This document shows positions 1 through 8,467 of a stretch of 30,452 nt of DNA, piece after piece; the stretch's first letter is position 1; each line of letters starts with the position of its first letter. The notes under the pieces are model-generated. The model saw only the letters and a list, made by a program, of their open reading frames with translations. It ran no database searches and had not been told where the DNA came from. The stretch is from positions 1 to 30,452 of the forward strand of contig JBARRO010000184.1 in the NCBI GenBank assembly GCA_049644265.1, given 5' to 3'. This stretch comes from JBARRO01 sp049644265. Lineage in GTDB: Bacteria > Bacteroidota > Ignavibacteria > UBA10030. The position numbers and the translations under genes were made by a program.

Positions 1-78
1 GATGCAGTCCATGCTTTTGCCCTTGTGGGAAAGCGCTAATAAGAGACGATCACGAAGGGATGAAGAGATGAGACGGAC

Positions 79-117
79 AAAAAATCCCGTTTCTGTTGGC
101 TAGAACAGAAACGGGAT
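79..117 (-). terminator. Leftward intrinsic terminator hairpin
   Basis: A perfect 14-bp stem (84-97 pairing with 104-117, arm ATCCCGTTTCTGTT) with a 6-nt loop. It is preceded on the plus strand by a run of A at 79-84, so read leftward the hairpin is followed by a T run. This is the form of an intrinsic terminator for minus-strand transcription. No minus-strand gene lies to its right before the his operon at 5801, so the transcript it would end is not identified. Confidence 0.6.
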
Positions 118-120
118 AAA

Positions 121-179
121 ACACAAACACGTGCGCGTGATGTCCATGTGCCCCGAAGGGGCTAGGTGCGCATTTGTGT
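121..179. other. Structured segment in the leader of the T9SS gene
   Basis: An outer stem pairs ACACAAA (121-127) with TTTGTGT (173-179), continuing after a 4-nt bulge with TGCGC (132-136) to GCGCA (168-172). Inside it is a GCCCC/GGGGC hairpin (150-154 with 158-162). It sits between the leftward terminator and the start of the first gene. It could be a 5' UTR structure of that gene, or the body of a small leftward RNA. It matches no RNA family I recognise. Confidence 0.3.
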
Positions 180-253
180 CTGCAGTTGTAAGGAACAGAA
201 TTTTCCACGAAAACACAACACATGCATATTGCCAATTCGTGAGGAGGCATGCC

Positions 254-3200
254 ATGAAATCCTTCAGTCTCTTTTCCTTCTTTCTCATAATGATTCTTAG
301 CTGTTCAAGTCTCGTTTCTCAGACGAGAGTTCCATCAACACCCGATACAACGTATTCACAAGCAGAGCCATATATCGCCGTCAACCCGACGGATTCTAAA
401 AACATGGTAATATCCTGTATCAGTCAGATCTCTGGAAGTTCCGTCAACCACATCGGCATTTATTTTACTCGCGACGGCGGAAGCAGTTGGTATGGCAACA
501 ACGACGTTGCGTCAAATGCGAGCGATCCCGTGGTTGCGTTTGACGGAGAGGGTTCAGCTTACTTACTTTACCAGATACGCAATGTTGCCACGCTCTATCT
601 TTTTAAATCCACCGATGGCGGTGAACACTGGAATTCGCTGGCCTCGATAACTGGAGAGGATGTTGATAGGCCCTGGATGGGGGTCAGCCAGCATCCGAAC
701 GCAAACGGCTATTACGACATCTTTGTTACGTACACGGACCTTGGATTAAATCTCATTGAGTACCAAAAATCCACGGATGGTGGGAACACTTTTTCAAACT
801 CCTTGGAGTTCTCATCGACCCTGCCGGTGCAAGGAAGCATGGTGGCTGTGGGAGTTGGCGACACGGTCTTTGTGGCGTGGGCAAAATTACACGAGGACTC
901 CTCGCCTCCAAGGGACGCCGTTCTAACGATAAATCTCCTTATCTCGGATGACCGGGGGGAGAATTTTGGCTTTCTGAGAGACTTCAGCGTTGAACAAGCA
1001 GGAGCGTTTGCCGATGGTCTGTACTTCCTTTTTGGTGGTACCGTCAGGCTCGATAGTTATTCACGGATGGCTGTCGATAATGTTCGAGGAACAGTCTATG
1101 TTGCGTTCGCTAATCATGGTCAGTCTGATCTATCCGACATCATGATCTACAAAGGAATAAGCATCAGCGGCTCCTACAGCTGGACCAACTGGGTCATTGA
1201 CGATGCATCCCATCACGAGCAGTGGTCGCCTGCAATTTCAGTGAGTCCTGATGGCGTCTTGAGTGTCCTCTATTATGAAAACACAGGTTCCAATACCCTC
1301 AGTGTTCGTTTAGCCCGGTATTTACCCGACGGAAACCTTCTTTCCAATGAAGCGGTCAGAAATCCCGCAGGATCTAGCAGTCTGGGTGGAAATTTTCTCG
1401 GGGACTATATTGGTGTTGGGAGCACCTATGGACAATCGTACCTGGACTGGACCGAACCCGGCGGGTCAGGGCAAAACACGAGGGCTGAGCTCTACTTCAC
1501 TTCGAGAACGCACACAGCACCGGATCCACCTTCCGGGTATTCGGCTGTCCGTGTTTCCCAAGTGGACCAAGGTGATGCCGACTTCGGCCAATTCGCCAGA
1601 TGGCGGCTGAACAAATTTGTCAATTACACTGCGCCACAGGATTTTGTCTGGAAAGAAGGCTCGAGTGAGGTGCTGAGAGCAAGTCAGGATTTCAAACCAT
1701 CGACAACACAGAGGCATAATTTATGGAACATTGATGCTGACGTGAGAAACCACAGGAGCTTTTCTATTCTATCTGGAACGACAAGTATCTATTCTCAATT
1801 CAAGTCTGCGATAAACGCCACGATCCAGAAACTCCTGATTGATGGAGGAACCATAGTCGACTCCGTCCAGTTCAAAGACCCTTGGCTTACTGACTATGCG
1901 GATCCGAACTACGGCTATAACAACCGTAATCAAGGCATGTCAGCCCCGTTCAGGGTTGTTGCCTCTGCATCAAACAATCTTGGCACGACGAGCACAGCAT
2001 ACAAAGGCGTGTTCGTAAATCAACTTGTGCAAGATGGTGTTTTCTACTCAGCCCGGATCCCTCAACCTACTACCCTTGGTGGACTACCTGCAGTATTTAT
2101 GAACTGGTCAGCCTCAAATGCCTCGTTAACTCATATGGGCGCTTACGGCTCTGCGTATGATACGGTGAACATTGTTTTCACTGGATCAAATGCAACCGTT
2201 ACCGCCAACTATAAATTGCACCTTGGAAGCAATTCTTCCGCTGCAACTGCCTCTAATAACCAGCGCAAGATCGGCCAGACCAGCGGTGGCACGTACTGTC
2301 TCGTTTATGAAAGCGCCAATCGGATCTGGTTTACCACCTCCTCGAATGGCTCAGACTGGTCAAACGAAGTCGAAGTAAGCTCGCCGGACTATGACTGGGA
2401 GTCGCCGTATGACGCCTATCCCTCTTTGGTCGTTTACGGGAGTATCGTCAATATCGTCTGGCAGCACAATTATTACGATTCATGGGAGGAACGCTATTGC
2501 GTGCAAATCAAGCTGAGACGGTATAACGTGGTGACAGATACCTGGTATGACACCGAGAGTGTCACAACATTTTCCGCTGCACAGAATCCCGGTTTTGTGG
2601 CAACACCGGTTATTGACGCCATGAGCCTCGGTTCCTCAGAGAGTAACGACGTGAAACGATTGGCCTGGAGTGCGCCTGATGGGATCAAGGTGATCGACTG
2701 CAATTACGGAACGTGGAGCAATATTGCGACTGTCCAGGGTACAGACGGATATTGCAAGTATCCGTCGATCGTGAACTACAACGGGACCGGCTACGCACTC
2801 GCCTGGCTGGATCAAAACAACGACGAGGTTCGTTACATTGAAGCGAACTTTAGCGGGTCGTGGTCGTTCTCGAACGCGTACAAGGTCTCTCCGGACGGCT
2901 GGACCGCGAACGGAATTCCCTCCATGGGCTTTACCTATCCTTATTTCACCAAACCCACGATAACCTGGCAAGGCTCCGATAATGTTACCGAGGGCACGTC
3001 GGTTCACGTGCGCCAAAGGAGCGCTTTTGGCTCAGGCAGTTGGGAGGGCACGATTACGTCGTTCTCCATGGCTGGAGCGGATGCTCTCCATCCCGTCGTG
3101 GGCAGTGTGGTAGGAAACGGCAAATGCGCGGTGGTGTGGAGCTATGGGAATTCCATCTACGCTGCGACCTATAACGGCAGTTCCTGGTCTGGCCCTAGCG

Positions 3201-4258
3201 TTTTACAGAGTGGTTCGAGTGGAGGGACAGATGTGAACATTAATACTCAGACGCCTTCGACCCTCATGGCCATCTGGCACAAGCCTAATCACGAGATCGC
3301 TCATACAACTAGCGGCGTGAATCCCAACAGTAAGGCGGGTGATATAGCCCTCTCGGCTGCAGGCTCAGCAGAACAATCGCTCGTGAATCCTTCGATGAGC
3401 GATGGACTTCAGGGAACCCCGGTTCCCTACAGACTCAACCGTCACGGGTTTGTGACCTTAACCGATGAGTTGATTGGTCGGGAGAGTAGCGAGGAGTCAG
3501 TAAGCGGCGTTCTGGCATTTGAAATCGCCGGCATGAAACTCACCAACGGAGCGATGGAGAATCAAGAAGCTCTTTCCAATCCAGTGGGCGAAACCACACT
3601 GCTTTCCTCGAAAGTCTTCACAATTCCTTCAGCCTCTTCAACCCTTGTATTCTCTGGAGCCGTCTACGGCATGAAGCTCTCTGTGCCACCGAAGGTTGCC
3701 TTGTCTGTGAACCAGCCGATTGCCCGCGTTGTGCTGAGGGATGCTGCAACAACTGAAATCGTGAAAACAGTCTGGGATATCCCGTTTTCAGAGCTTACCA
3801 AGATCAACGCGGGCTCGTACGGGGAGTTCAAAGTAACCAACCTACCTGTAGGAGACTTAGCGGACCGCTCGGTTTACCTCGACGTCCAGATGCTCGGGAA
3901 ACCGTTGATTGTGAACGATTATCTTCTTCTCAAGAGCGCGAAGTCAGAAGAGCCCGGAATTGCCCCGCTGGAGAAGAAGGACAAGGCTATTCCATGCTCA
4001 TACACCTTGTATCAGAATTTCCCGAATCCCTTCAACCCAGCAACGACGATTGCGTTCGATCTTCCTCATCCAACTCAGGTATCGTTAAGACTCTACAATA
4101 CACTGGGAGAGGAGATAAGAACACTGGCCGACCGGGAGTTCGCTGCAGGCGAGCACACGGTAACAGCCGACTTGAGCGATCTGCCGTCAGGAGTGTATCT
4201 CTACCGGATTGTAGCAGGAACGTTTAGGGACACGAAGCGGATGGTGTTGGTAAAGTAA
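254..4258 (+). CDS. T9SS-exported Asp-box (sialidase-like) beta-propeller protein
   Basis: A 1334-aa exported protein. The ATG at 254 is chosen over the in-frame ATG at 131 because AGGAGG (242-247) lies 6 nt upstream and a signal peptide follows directly (hydrophobic core at residues 5-22). Residues 70-240 carry four Asp-box motifs (TRDGGSSW ~72, STDGGEHW ~119, STDGGNTF ~173, SDDRGENF ~231) and a DRPW motif at ~138, the pattern of sialidase/BNR six-bladed propellers. Asp boxes are structural, so sialidase activity is not shown. Residues ~710-1060 are a second propeller-like region. The last ~85 residues are a T9SS type A sorting domain ending in VLVK, which implies outer-membrane export. The region from ~710 to the end is homologous to the split protein at 18933-22029, and both are followed by a lysozyme-like gene. 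Substrate unknown. Confidence 0.85.
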   Translation: MKSFSLFSFFLIMILSCSSLVSQTRVPSTPDTTYSQAEPYIAVNPTDSKNMVISCISQISGSSVNHIGIYFTRDGGSSWYGNNDVASNASDPVVAFDGEGSAYLLYQIRNVATLYLFKSTDGGEHWNSLASITGEDVDRPWMGVSQHPNANGYYDIFVTYTDLGLNLIEYQKSTDGGNTFSNSLEFSSTLPVQGSMVAVGVGDTVFVAWAKLHEDSSPPRDAVLTINLLISDDRGENFGFLRDFSVEQAGAFADGLYFLFGGTVRLDSYSRMAVDNVRGTVYVAFANHGQSDLSDIMIYKGISISGSYSWTNWVIDDASHHEQWSPAISVSPDGVLSVLYYENTGSNTLSVRLARYLPDGNLLSNEAVRNPAGSSSLGGNFLGDYIGVGSTYGQSYLDWTEPGGSGQNTRAELYFTSRTHTAPDPPSGYSAVRVSQVDQGDADFGQFARWRLNKFVNYTAPQDFVWKEGSSEVLRASQDFKPSTTQRHNLWNIDADVRNHRSFSILSGTTSIYSQFKSAINATIQKLLIDGGTIVDSVQFKDPWLTDYADPNYGYNNRNQGMSAPFRVVASASNNLGTTSTAYKGVFVNQLVQDGVFYSARIPQPTTLGGLPAVFMNWSASNASLTHMGAYGSAYDTVNIVFTGSNATVTANYKLHLGSNSSAATASNNQRKIGQTSGGTYCLVYESANRIWFTTSSNGSDWSNEVEVSSPDYDWESPYDAYPSLVVYGSIVNIVWQHNYYDSWEERYCVQIKLRRYNVVTDTWYDTESVTTFSAAQNPGFVATPVIDAMSLGSSESNDVKRLAWSAPDGIKVIDCNYGTWSNIATVQGTDGYCKYPSIVNYNGTGYALAWLDQNNDEVRYIEANFSGSWSFSNAYKVSPDGWTANGIPSMGFTYPYFTKPTITWQGSDNVTEGTSVHVRQRSAFGSGSWEGTITSFSMAGADALHPVVGSVVGNGKCAVVWSYGNSIYAATYNGSSWSGPSVLQSGSSGGTDVNINTQTPSTLMAIWHKPNHEIAHTTSGVNPNSKAGDIALSAAGSAEQSLVNPSMSDGLQGTPVPYRLNRHGFVTLTDELIGRESSEESVSGVLAFEIAGMKLTNGAMENQEALSNPVGETTLLSSKVFTIPSASSTLVFSGAVYGMKLSVPPKVALSVNQPIARVVLRDAATTEIVKTVWDIPFSELTKINAGSYGEFKVTNLPVGDLADRSVYLDVQMLGKPLIVNDYLLLKSAKSEEPGIAPLEKKDKAIPCSYTLYQNFPNPFNPATTIAFDLPHPTQVSLRLYNTLGEEIRTLADREFAAGEHTVTADLSDLPSGVYLYRIVAGTFRDTKRMVLVK

Positions 4259-4285
4259 TGTCGAATATTGAATAGCAAACAAGGA

Positions 4286-4978
4286 ATGATGAAGTGTTTA
4301 TTGAACAGCAGCGGGCGCTGGAGAATCGTCTGGCGCCCGTTGGCGCTTTTAGTCTTGTCAGCCGCTCCTCTCATTTCCCAGGATCAGGTTGAAACACTCC
4401 TGCGCGAACACCAGCAGGAAATCTCCACAGCGGCCAGGCAATTTCGTATATCAGCGCGTTTGTTGGCGAGTGTGGTCTTTGCCGAGCGGTCTCTGAACGT
4501 CAAGCCCGGCGAGTTGATCGTCGACTACGTGTTGGCAAAGTCGGGCTACAATAGCTCTCTGGGTATGGCACAAGTGAAGGTGAATACGGCAGAATGGATC
4601 GAAGAACAGCTCCACAATCCAGATAGTGAGTTCTATCTCGGAGAGGCTTCAAGTCGGGTTATTCCCGCTGCGAGATCCGAATCAGAGCGCATAGAGCGGC
4701 TGAATGATGCCTCATGGAACCTCCTTTACGCAGCCGCCTACGTGGCAATGATCAAGAAGCAATGGAGTAGCATCTTTCTAACATCCCCCCATCCCACCAT
4801 TCAAACCGGCGTCATTGCGACGGTCTACTCCCTGGGAATCTCGAGGCCCGATGGGTCCATCCGCATTCCTCATAATCATCCCCAACTCAACCAATTCGGC
4901 AAGACAGCCCAGGAGTTTTTTGATTCGTTCAGAATGAGAATTGAGTTTCCAAACGAATCATCAGGCCCGAACCGTTGA
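4286..4978 (+). CDS. Exported lysozyme/lytic-transglycosylase-like protein (copy 1)
   Basis: A 230-aa protein starting 27 bp after the T9SS gene, probably in the same operon. The start is uncertain: TTG 4268, ATG 4286, ATG 4289 and TTG 4301 are in frame, and TTG 4301 aligns with the GTG start of the paralogue. An N-terminal signal or anchor segment (WRPLALLVLSAAPLIS) precedes the mature domain. The core has an invariant Glu in FAERSLNV, then GYNSSLGMAQVK, resembling the catalytic Glu and the 'S-x-G-L-M-Q-V' block of SLT/goose-type lysozyme folds, and a later AAAYVAMI helix. This suggests peptidoglycan cleavage in the periplasm, but the family call rests on motifs only. It is about 63% identical (119 of 190 aligned positions by hand) to the protein at 18272-18931. 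Confidence 0.7.
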   Translation: MMKCLLNSSGRWRIVWRPLALLVLSAAPLISQDQVETLLREHQQEISTAARQFRISARLLASVVFAERSLNVKPGELIVDYVLAKSGYNSSLGMAQVKVNTAEWIEEQLHNPDSEFYLGEASSRVIPAARSESERIERLNDASWNLLYAAAYVAMIKKQWSSIFLTSPHPTIQTGVIATVYSLGISRPDGSIRIPHNHPQLNQFGKTAQEFFDSFRMRIEFPNESSGPNR

Positions 4979-5085
4979 TTATTTGTTCCGTACCTCAGCC
5001 TCCTTGCACGAATGCCGGAGAAACCTTACATTCAGATGTGGTTTTTGAAATGTGAGGGGATTTTGATGTAAACCAGGCACTCTCA

Positions 5086-5481
5086 ATGGCATTTAAGAAA
5101 CTCAAACTTCACGTTCTTGAAGAAAAATTCACGGTGAGCAAACTCCCGGTGTTTGCGGAGCTCCCGACAATTTTTGCTAAAGGGGAGTTGTGCTTTGTCA
5201 TGCGAACGGATGATGAATTTACTGTCATCAGCCCCGATTTCATGGCCCCAGACAATGTGCAGCAGGTTTCGGGATGGCGCTGCCTCCGCATCGACGGGGA
5301 AATCCCGTTCCAGGCGCCGGGCGTCCTGAACTCCCTCACACAACCCCTTGCCGACGCTGATATCCCGATCTTCGCCATCTCAACTTACAACACCGATTAC
5401 ATCTTCCTCATGGAAGAGGCCCTCATCGACGCTGTCAAAGCGCTCCAACACGTCGGCCACCAGTTCGTCCACAAAGAATAA
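5086..5481 (+). CDS. ACT-domain protein (CASTOR/ACT_7-like)
   Basis: A 131-aa cytosolic protein. The C-terminal half (~60-128) has the beta-strand and motif pattern of the ACT_7 family: GWRCLRIDGEIPF, then 'IPIFAISTYNTDYIFLMEEALIDAVKAL' in two parts around the STYNTDY turn. Proteins of this family bind amino acids, but the ligand here is unknown. The start is the first ATG after an in-frame stop; no Shine-Dalgarno site is visible. It faces the end of the his operon tail to tail, separated only by the tandem repeats, and its last codons (HKE-stop) are duplicated inside the second repeat copy. A link to histidine sensing would be guesswork. Confidence 0.75.
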   Translation: MAFKKLKLHVLEEKFTVSKLPVFAELPTIFAKGELCFVMRTDDEFTVISPDFMAPDNVQQVSGWRCLRIDGEIPFQAPGVLNSLTQPLADADIPIFAISTYNTDYIFLMEEALIDAVKALQHVGHQFVHKE

Positions 5482-5637
5482 CCTCGAACAATTTCACAGA
5501 GGTCACAGGGTAGAGAAGAGGACACAGAGGTTTAAAACCGGTTCTTTTAGAATTAAGAGGGAATAACATCCCCAATTTTTCTCTGTGAGCTCTGTCTCCG
5601 TGTCCTCTGTGAAATTCTTTCCCTTCATTTCTTCTCC
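5468..5637. repeat. Palindromic ~170-bp repeat, tandem copy 1
   Basis: First of two tandem units with an exact 170-bp offset at the left edge (ACAAAGAATAACCTCGAAC at 5471 and 5641). The unit starts within the last codons of the ACT-domain gene. It opens with AATTTCACAGAGG and closes with CCTCTGTGAAATT, so it can fold into a long stem, and it has an AAACCGGTT core near 5535. Short open frames across it are repeat shadows. Confidence 0.9.
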
Positions 5638-5819
5638 TCCACAAAGAATAACCTCGAACAATTTCACAGAGGTCACAGAGTAGAGAAGAGGACACAGAGG
5701 TTTAGAACCGGTTCTTTTGGAATCAAGAGGGAAAACACCCCCCAATTTCTCTCTGTGAGCTCTGCTTTTCTCCGTGTCCTCTGTGAAATTCTTTTTTCTT
5801 TCATTTTTTCATTCGCTCC
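5638..5819. repeat. Palindromic ~170-bp repeat, tandem copy 2
   Basis: Second tandem unit, strongly similar to copy 1, with small insertions near its right end. It includes the perfect palindrome AGAACCGGTTCT (5704-5715) and terminal inverted repeats AATTTCACAGAGG and CCTCTGTGAAATT. Its right edge runs into the last codons of hisIE (stop at 5801-5803). Transcribed leftward it would form the 3' end of the his mRNA and could act as a stabilising or terminating hairpin. Confidence 0.85.
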
Positions 5820-6403
5820 TCGAGTACCGCTTCCACGTCGTCCTTGCTGATACCCTGCTCCCTCCAAAACACGAAAAGATGGTAGAGTAAATCGGCCGAT
5901 TCCTCGGCAAGGGCGTTCCGGTCGCCCTGCAGACCCGCGACAACCACTTCAACCGCCTCTTCCCCGACTTTCTGCGCTATTCGGCCAGTACCGTTTCTAA
6001 AGAGCGAAGCTGTATAGGAGTTTTCCGGCAAAGTCAGCTTGCGTTCCTCGATAATTTGCTCAAGTCGGTCGAGCATGAGGGGTTTCTTCGCAGATTCCCC
6101 AAAGCATGTGAACGTACCTGTGTGACACACCGGACCCTCGGGAACCGCCCGGACGAGGAGCGCGTCGTTGTCGCAATCGGTCTCGATCGACTCCACGTTA
6201 AGTGTGTTCCCTGAGGTTTCGCCCTTCTGCCAAAGCTGCCGCCGTGTCCGGCTCCAGAACGTCGCACGTTTGGAGCGGATAGTCTCTTCGAGGGATTCCC
6301 GGTTCATGAAACCAACCATCAGAACCTGGTCCGTCGTTGCGTGCTGAACCACAGCGGGAATCAGCCCGCCGAGCTTTTCGAAATTGAGTGTGTTGATGTC
6401 CAT
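5801..6403 (-). CDS. hisIE: Bifunctional phosphoribosyl-AMP cyclohydrolase / phosphoribosyl-ATP pyrophosphatase
   Basis: A 200-aa cytosolic enzyme for steps 2 and 3 of histidine synthesis. Residues 1-~108 are HisI: MVGFMNRESL, FWSRTRRQLWQKGETSGN, the metal-site DCDND (~76-80), and Cys93 and Cys100 as Zn ligands. Residues ~112-200 are HisE: a helical MazG-like domain with KVGEEAVEVVVAG and EESADLLYHLFVF. The N-terminus matches the family's usual 'LNFEKLGGLIPAVVQ' start, which supports the ATG at 6403 even though it lies 43 bp inside hisF. It is the last gene of the operon; repeat copy 2 follows at once. Confidence 0.97.
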   Translation of the reverse strand: MDINTLNFEKLGGLIPAVVQHATTDQVLMVGFMNRESLEETIRSKRATFWSRTRRQLWQKGETSGNTLNVESIETDCDNDALLVRAVPEGPVCHTGTFTCFGESAKKPLMLDRLEQIIEERKLTLPENSYTASLFRNGTGRIAQKVGEEAVEVVVAGLQGDRNALAEESADLLYHLFVFWREQGISKDDVEAVLEERMKK

Positions 6404-7152
6404 CGTACTGGGATTCCTTGAGAGTAAAGAAATTGTTTGATGTCGCCGAGGGAGTACACCCCATAATGGAAAATACTTGCCGCGAGAACAGCATCCGCAT
6501 GTCCGTCGACGATTGCCTGACGAACATGCTCCCGGGTACCGATTCCGCCTGAAGCAATCAGCGGCACCCGGACGCGACCGGAGATCAATCGGAGCAGTTC
6601 CACATCGCAGCCCTCGGCGGTCCCGTCCCGGTCCATTGAAGTCACGAGCAGTTCGCCGGCACCCTTTTCAACTGCTTCGACGGCCCACTGAAGCGCGTCT
6701 TTCCCCGTGCGTTCCGTTCCCCCTTTCGACCACACGCCCCAATGCCCGTTCTCACGCCTGACATCGATCGCCGCGACAATGGATTGTGAGCCCAGCAGGG
6801 CCGCGGCTTCCTGGAGAAGGTCCGGCCTTGCGAGTATCGCGGAGTTGAGCGACACCTTGTCTGCTCCGGAGTCCAGCGCTCGTCGAATATCATCCGCGGT
6901 GCTGATCCCCCCCCCAACCGTGAATGGAATCTGAAGCGCTTTCGCAACATCGTTTACAATTTTTAGGAAAGTCTTTCGGCCTTCCTGGGACGCGCTGATG
7001 TCGAGGAGAACGAGTTCGTCGGCTCCTTCGTCTGAGTACTGCGCGGCGAGATGGACAGGATCTCCCGCGTCACGAAGGTTCTCGAATTTTGTTCCCTTGA
7101 CAGTTCTGCCGTTCTTGACATCCAGGCAGGGAATGATCCGTCTAGCGAGCAT
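6361..7152 (-). CDS. hisF: Imidazole glycerol phosphate synthase, cyclase subunit
   Basis: A 263-aa (beta/alpha)8 barrel. With HisH it converts PRFAR and glutamine-derived ammonia to IGP and AICAR. The catalytic Asp residues are visible: D11 in CLDVKNGRTVKG and D130 in AAIDVRRE; the TSMDRDGT loop is at 171-178. The phosphate-binding motifs TVGGGIS and ASGGIG are also present. It overlaps the end of hisA by 11 bp and the start of hisIE by 43 bp. The family normally ends near 'GIPVR'; here about 13 further residues are read through the hisI start. Confidence 0.97.
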   Translation of the reverse strand: MLARRIIPCLDVKNGRTVKGTKFENLRDAGDPVHLAAQYSDEGADELVLLDISASQEGRKTFLKIVNDVAKALQIPFTVGGGISTADDIRRALDSGADKVSLNSAILARPDLLQEAAALLGSQSIVAAIDVRRENGHWGVWSKGGTERTGKDALQWAVEAVEKGAGELLVTSMDRDGTAEGCDVELLRLISGRVRVPLIASGGIGTREHVRQAIVDGHADAVLAASIFHYGVYSLGDIKQFLYSQGIPVRWTSTHSISKSSAG

Positions 7153-7861
7153 ATTTCTTCAACTCCTCGAGCGCTATTGTCTTCTCATACAGTGCACGCC
7201 CCACAATAACACCATCCACACCGGTCTTTTCCAGCGCGTTGACATCATTTGCCGAGGCAACACCTCCCGATGCTATCAATGTGATTCCCGTGAATTCATC
7301 ACGCAACTGCTCGTACCACGTGAGGTTCGGCCCCTGCATCATCCCGTCGCGCTCAATATCCGTGCAGATAAACGTTTTCACCCCGGTTTCCATCATGGAG
7401 CGAAGAAAGGTCTTCGGTGATTGGGGGGACTCTTTCAACCACCCGTGATGTGCCATCTTTCCATGCCTCACATCAACCGCAACGGCAAAGGACGAGTCTC
7501 CAAACCCCCTCAACAAACGTTTCGTCAATGCCAGGTCGTTCATGGCGATACTGCCGAGGATGATTCGTTGCGCCCCGGCGTCAAGCAGGCGATGTACGTC
7601 TTGTTCTGAACGAACACCGCCCCCAACCTCTGCCTCGACTCCAGGAAGAGAAAGGATTGTCGCGAGGGCATCCCAATTCCTTACAGAGCCCTGCTTTGCG
7701 CCATCGAGGTCGACAAGATGGAGAAAAGGAAATCCCGACTTCGCAAATACGCTGGCCACGTCAGAAGGCGAGTTGCCATACACAGTCTGGTCGTCGTAGC
7801 TGCCCTTCCTGAGGCGCACGCATTTTCCATCCAGAATATCGATCGCGGGGATTACGAGCAT
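7142..7861 (-). CDS. hisA: ProFAR isomerase (1-(5-phosphoribosyl)-5-[(5-phosphoribosylamino)methylideneamino]imidazole-4-carboxamide isomerase)
   Basis: A 239-aa (beta/alpha)8 barrel for the fourth step, an Amadori rearrangement of ProFAR to PRFAR. D8 in PAIDILDGKCVRL and D130 in VAVDVRHG are present, and D168 lies in CTDIERDGM. The phosphate loops EVGGGVR (~78-84) and ASGGVAS are intact. The DIERDG form is typical of HisA, and nothing suggests a PriA-type dual-substrate enzyme. It overlaps hisH by 10 bp and hisF by 11 bp, which points to translational coupling. Confidence 0.97.
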   Translation of the reverse strand: MLVIPAIDILDGKCVRLRKGSYDDQTVYGNSPSDVASVFAKSGFPFLHLVDLDGAKQGSVRNWDALATILSLPGVEAEVGGGVRSEQDVHRLLDAGAQRIILGSIAMNDLALTKRLLRGFGDSSFAVAVDVRHGKMAHHGWLKESPQSPKTFLRSMMETGVKTFICTDIERDGMMQGPNLTWYEQLRDEFTGITLIASGGVASANDVNALEKTGVDGVIVGRALYEKTIALEELKKYAR

Positions 7862-8442
7862 CGTTCGCCGAAATTCTTCAGAAGCTGCAATCCCGCCCTC
7901 CCGGATTTTTCGGGATGAAACTGAACGCCGTAGTAGTTCCCACTTCGCACTGCCGACGAAAACCGGATGCTGTAATCCGACACTCCAAGAGTCTCTTTTG
8001 AAACAGGAGCATAGTATGAGTGAACGAAATAGAAATATTCCCCGGCACCGATACCGTAGAACAGCGGGCTTTCCTCCCGGATACTAACGGTGTTCCATCC
8101 CATATGGGGCACTTTCAATTTTGAATTGTCGAAGCGCTCAATAATCCCTCCAATAACACCAAGACAATCTGTCTTACGCTCTGTCGAATGATCGAACAGC
8201 AGCTGCATTCCAAGACAGATCCCGAGAAACGGAACGTCCACATCGCGAAGCCAAGCGAGGAGCTCCGATTTTCCAAGAGAGGCCATCGCACTCCGCGCTT
8301 CTCCCACTCCCGGAAGAATGAGCCTATCCGCCGCTTGAAGCTTTTTGCGGTCTCCCGAGATGAGAGAATCGAATCCGAGCTTTTCCAATGCGTTGGCAAC
8401 CGACCGGACATTGCCGGCACCGTAATCAATAATCCCGATCAT
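7852..8442 (-). CDS. hisH: Imidazole glycerol phosphate synthase, glutamine amidotransferase subunit
   Basis: A 196-aa class I glutamine amidotransferase that supplies ammonia to HisF. The catalytic triad is complete: Cys76 in FLGICLGMQLLF, His176 and Glu178 in GVQFHPEKSG. The N-terminal IIDYGAGNVRSV and LPGVGE motifs are typical of HisH. It starts 25 bp after hisB and overlaps hisA by 10 bp. Its separation from hisF by hisA matches the common hisH-hisA-hisF order. Confidence 0.97.
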   Translation of the reverse strand: MIGIIDYGAGNVRSVANALEKLGFDSLISGDRKKLQAADRLILPGVGEARSAMASLGKSELLAWLRDVDVPFLGICLGMQLLFDHSTERKTDCLGVIGGIIERFDNSKLKVPHMGWNTVSIREESPLFYGIGAGEYFYFVHSYYAPVSKETLGVSDYSIRFSSAVRSGNYYGVQFHPEKSGRAGLQLLKNFGERCS

Positions 8443-8467
8443 ACACTCACACGAACAAGAGAAACGT

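Noticed and set aside
5468..5819. Possible CRISPR array
   Set aside because: Only two long units, no short repeats with unique spacers, and no cas genes nearby.
5435..5867. Three short minus-strand open frames with similar peptides (for example NSKRTGFKPLCPL)
   Set aside because: Their likeness comes from the tandem DNA repeat; they have no ribosome site and no family match.
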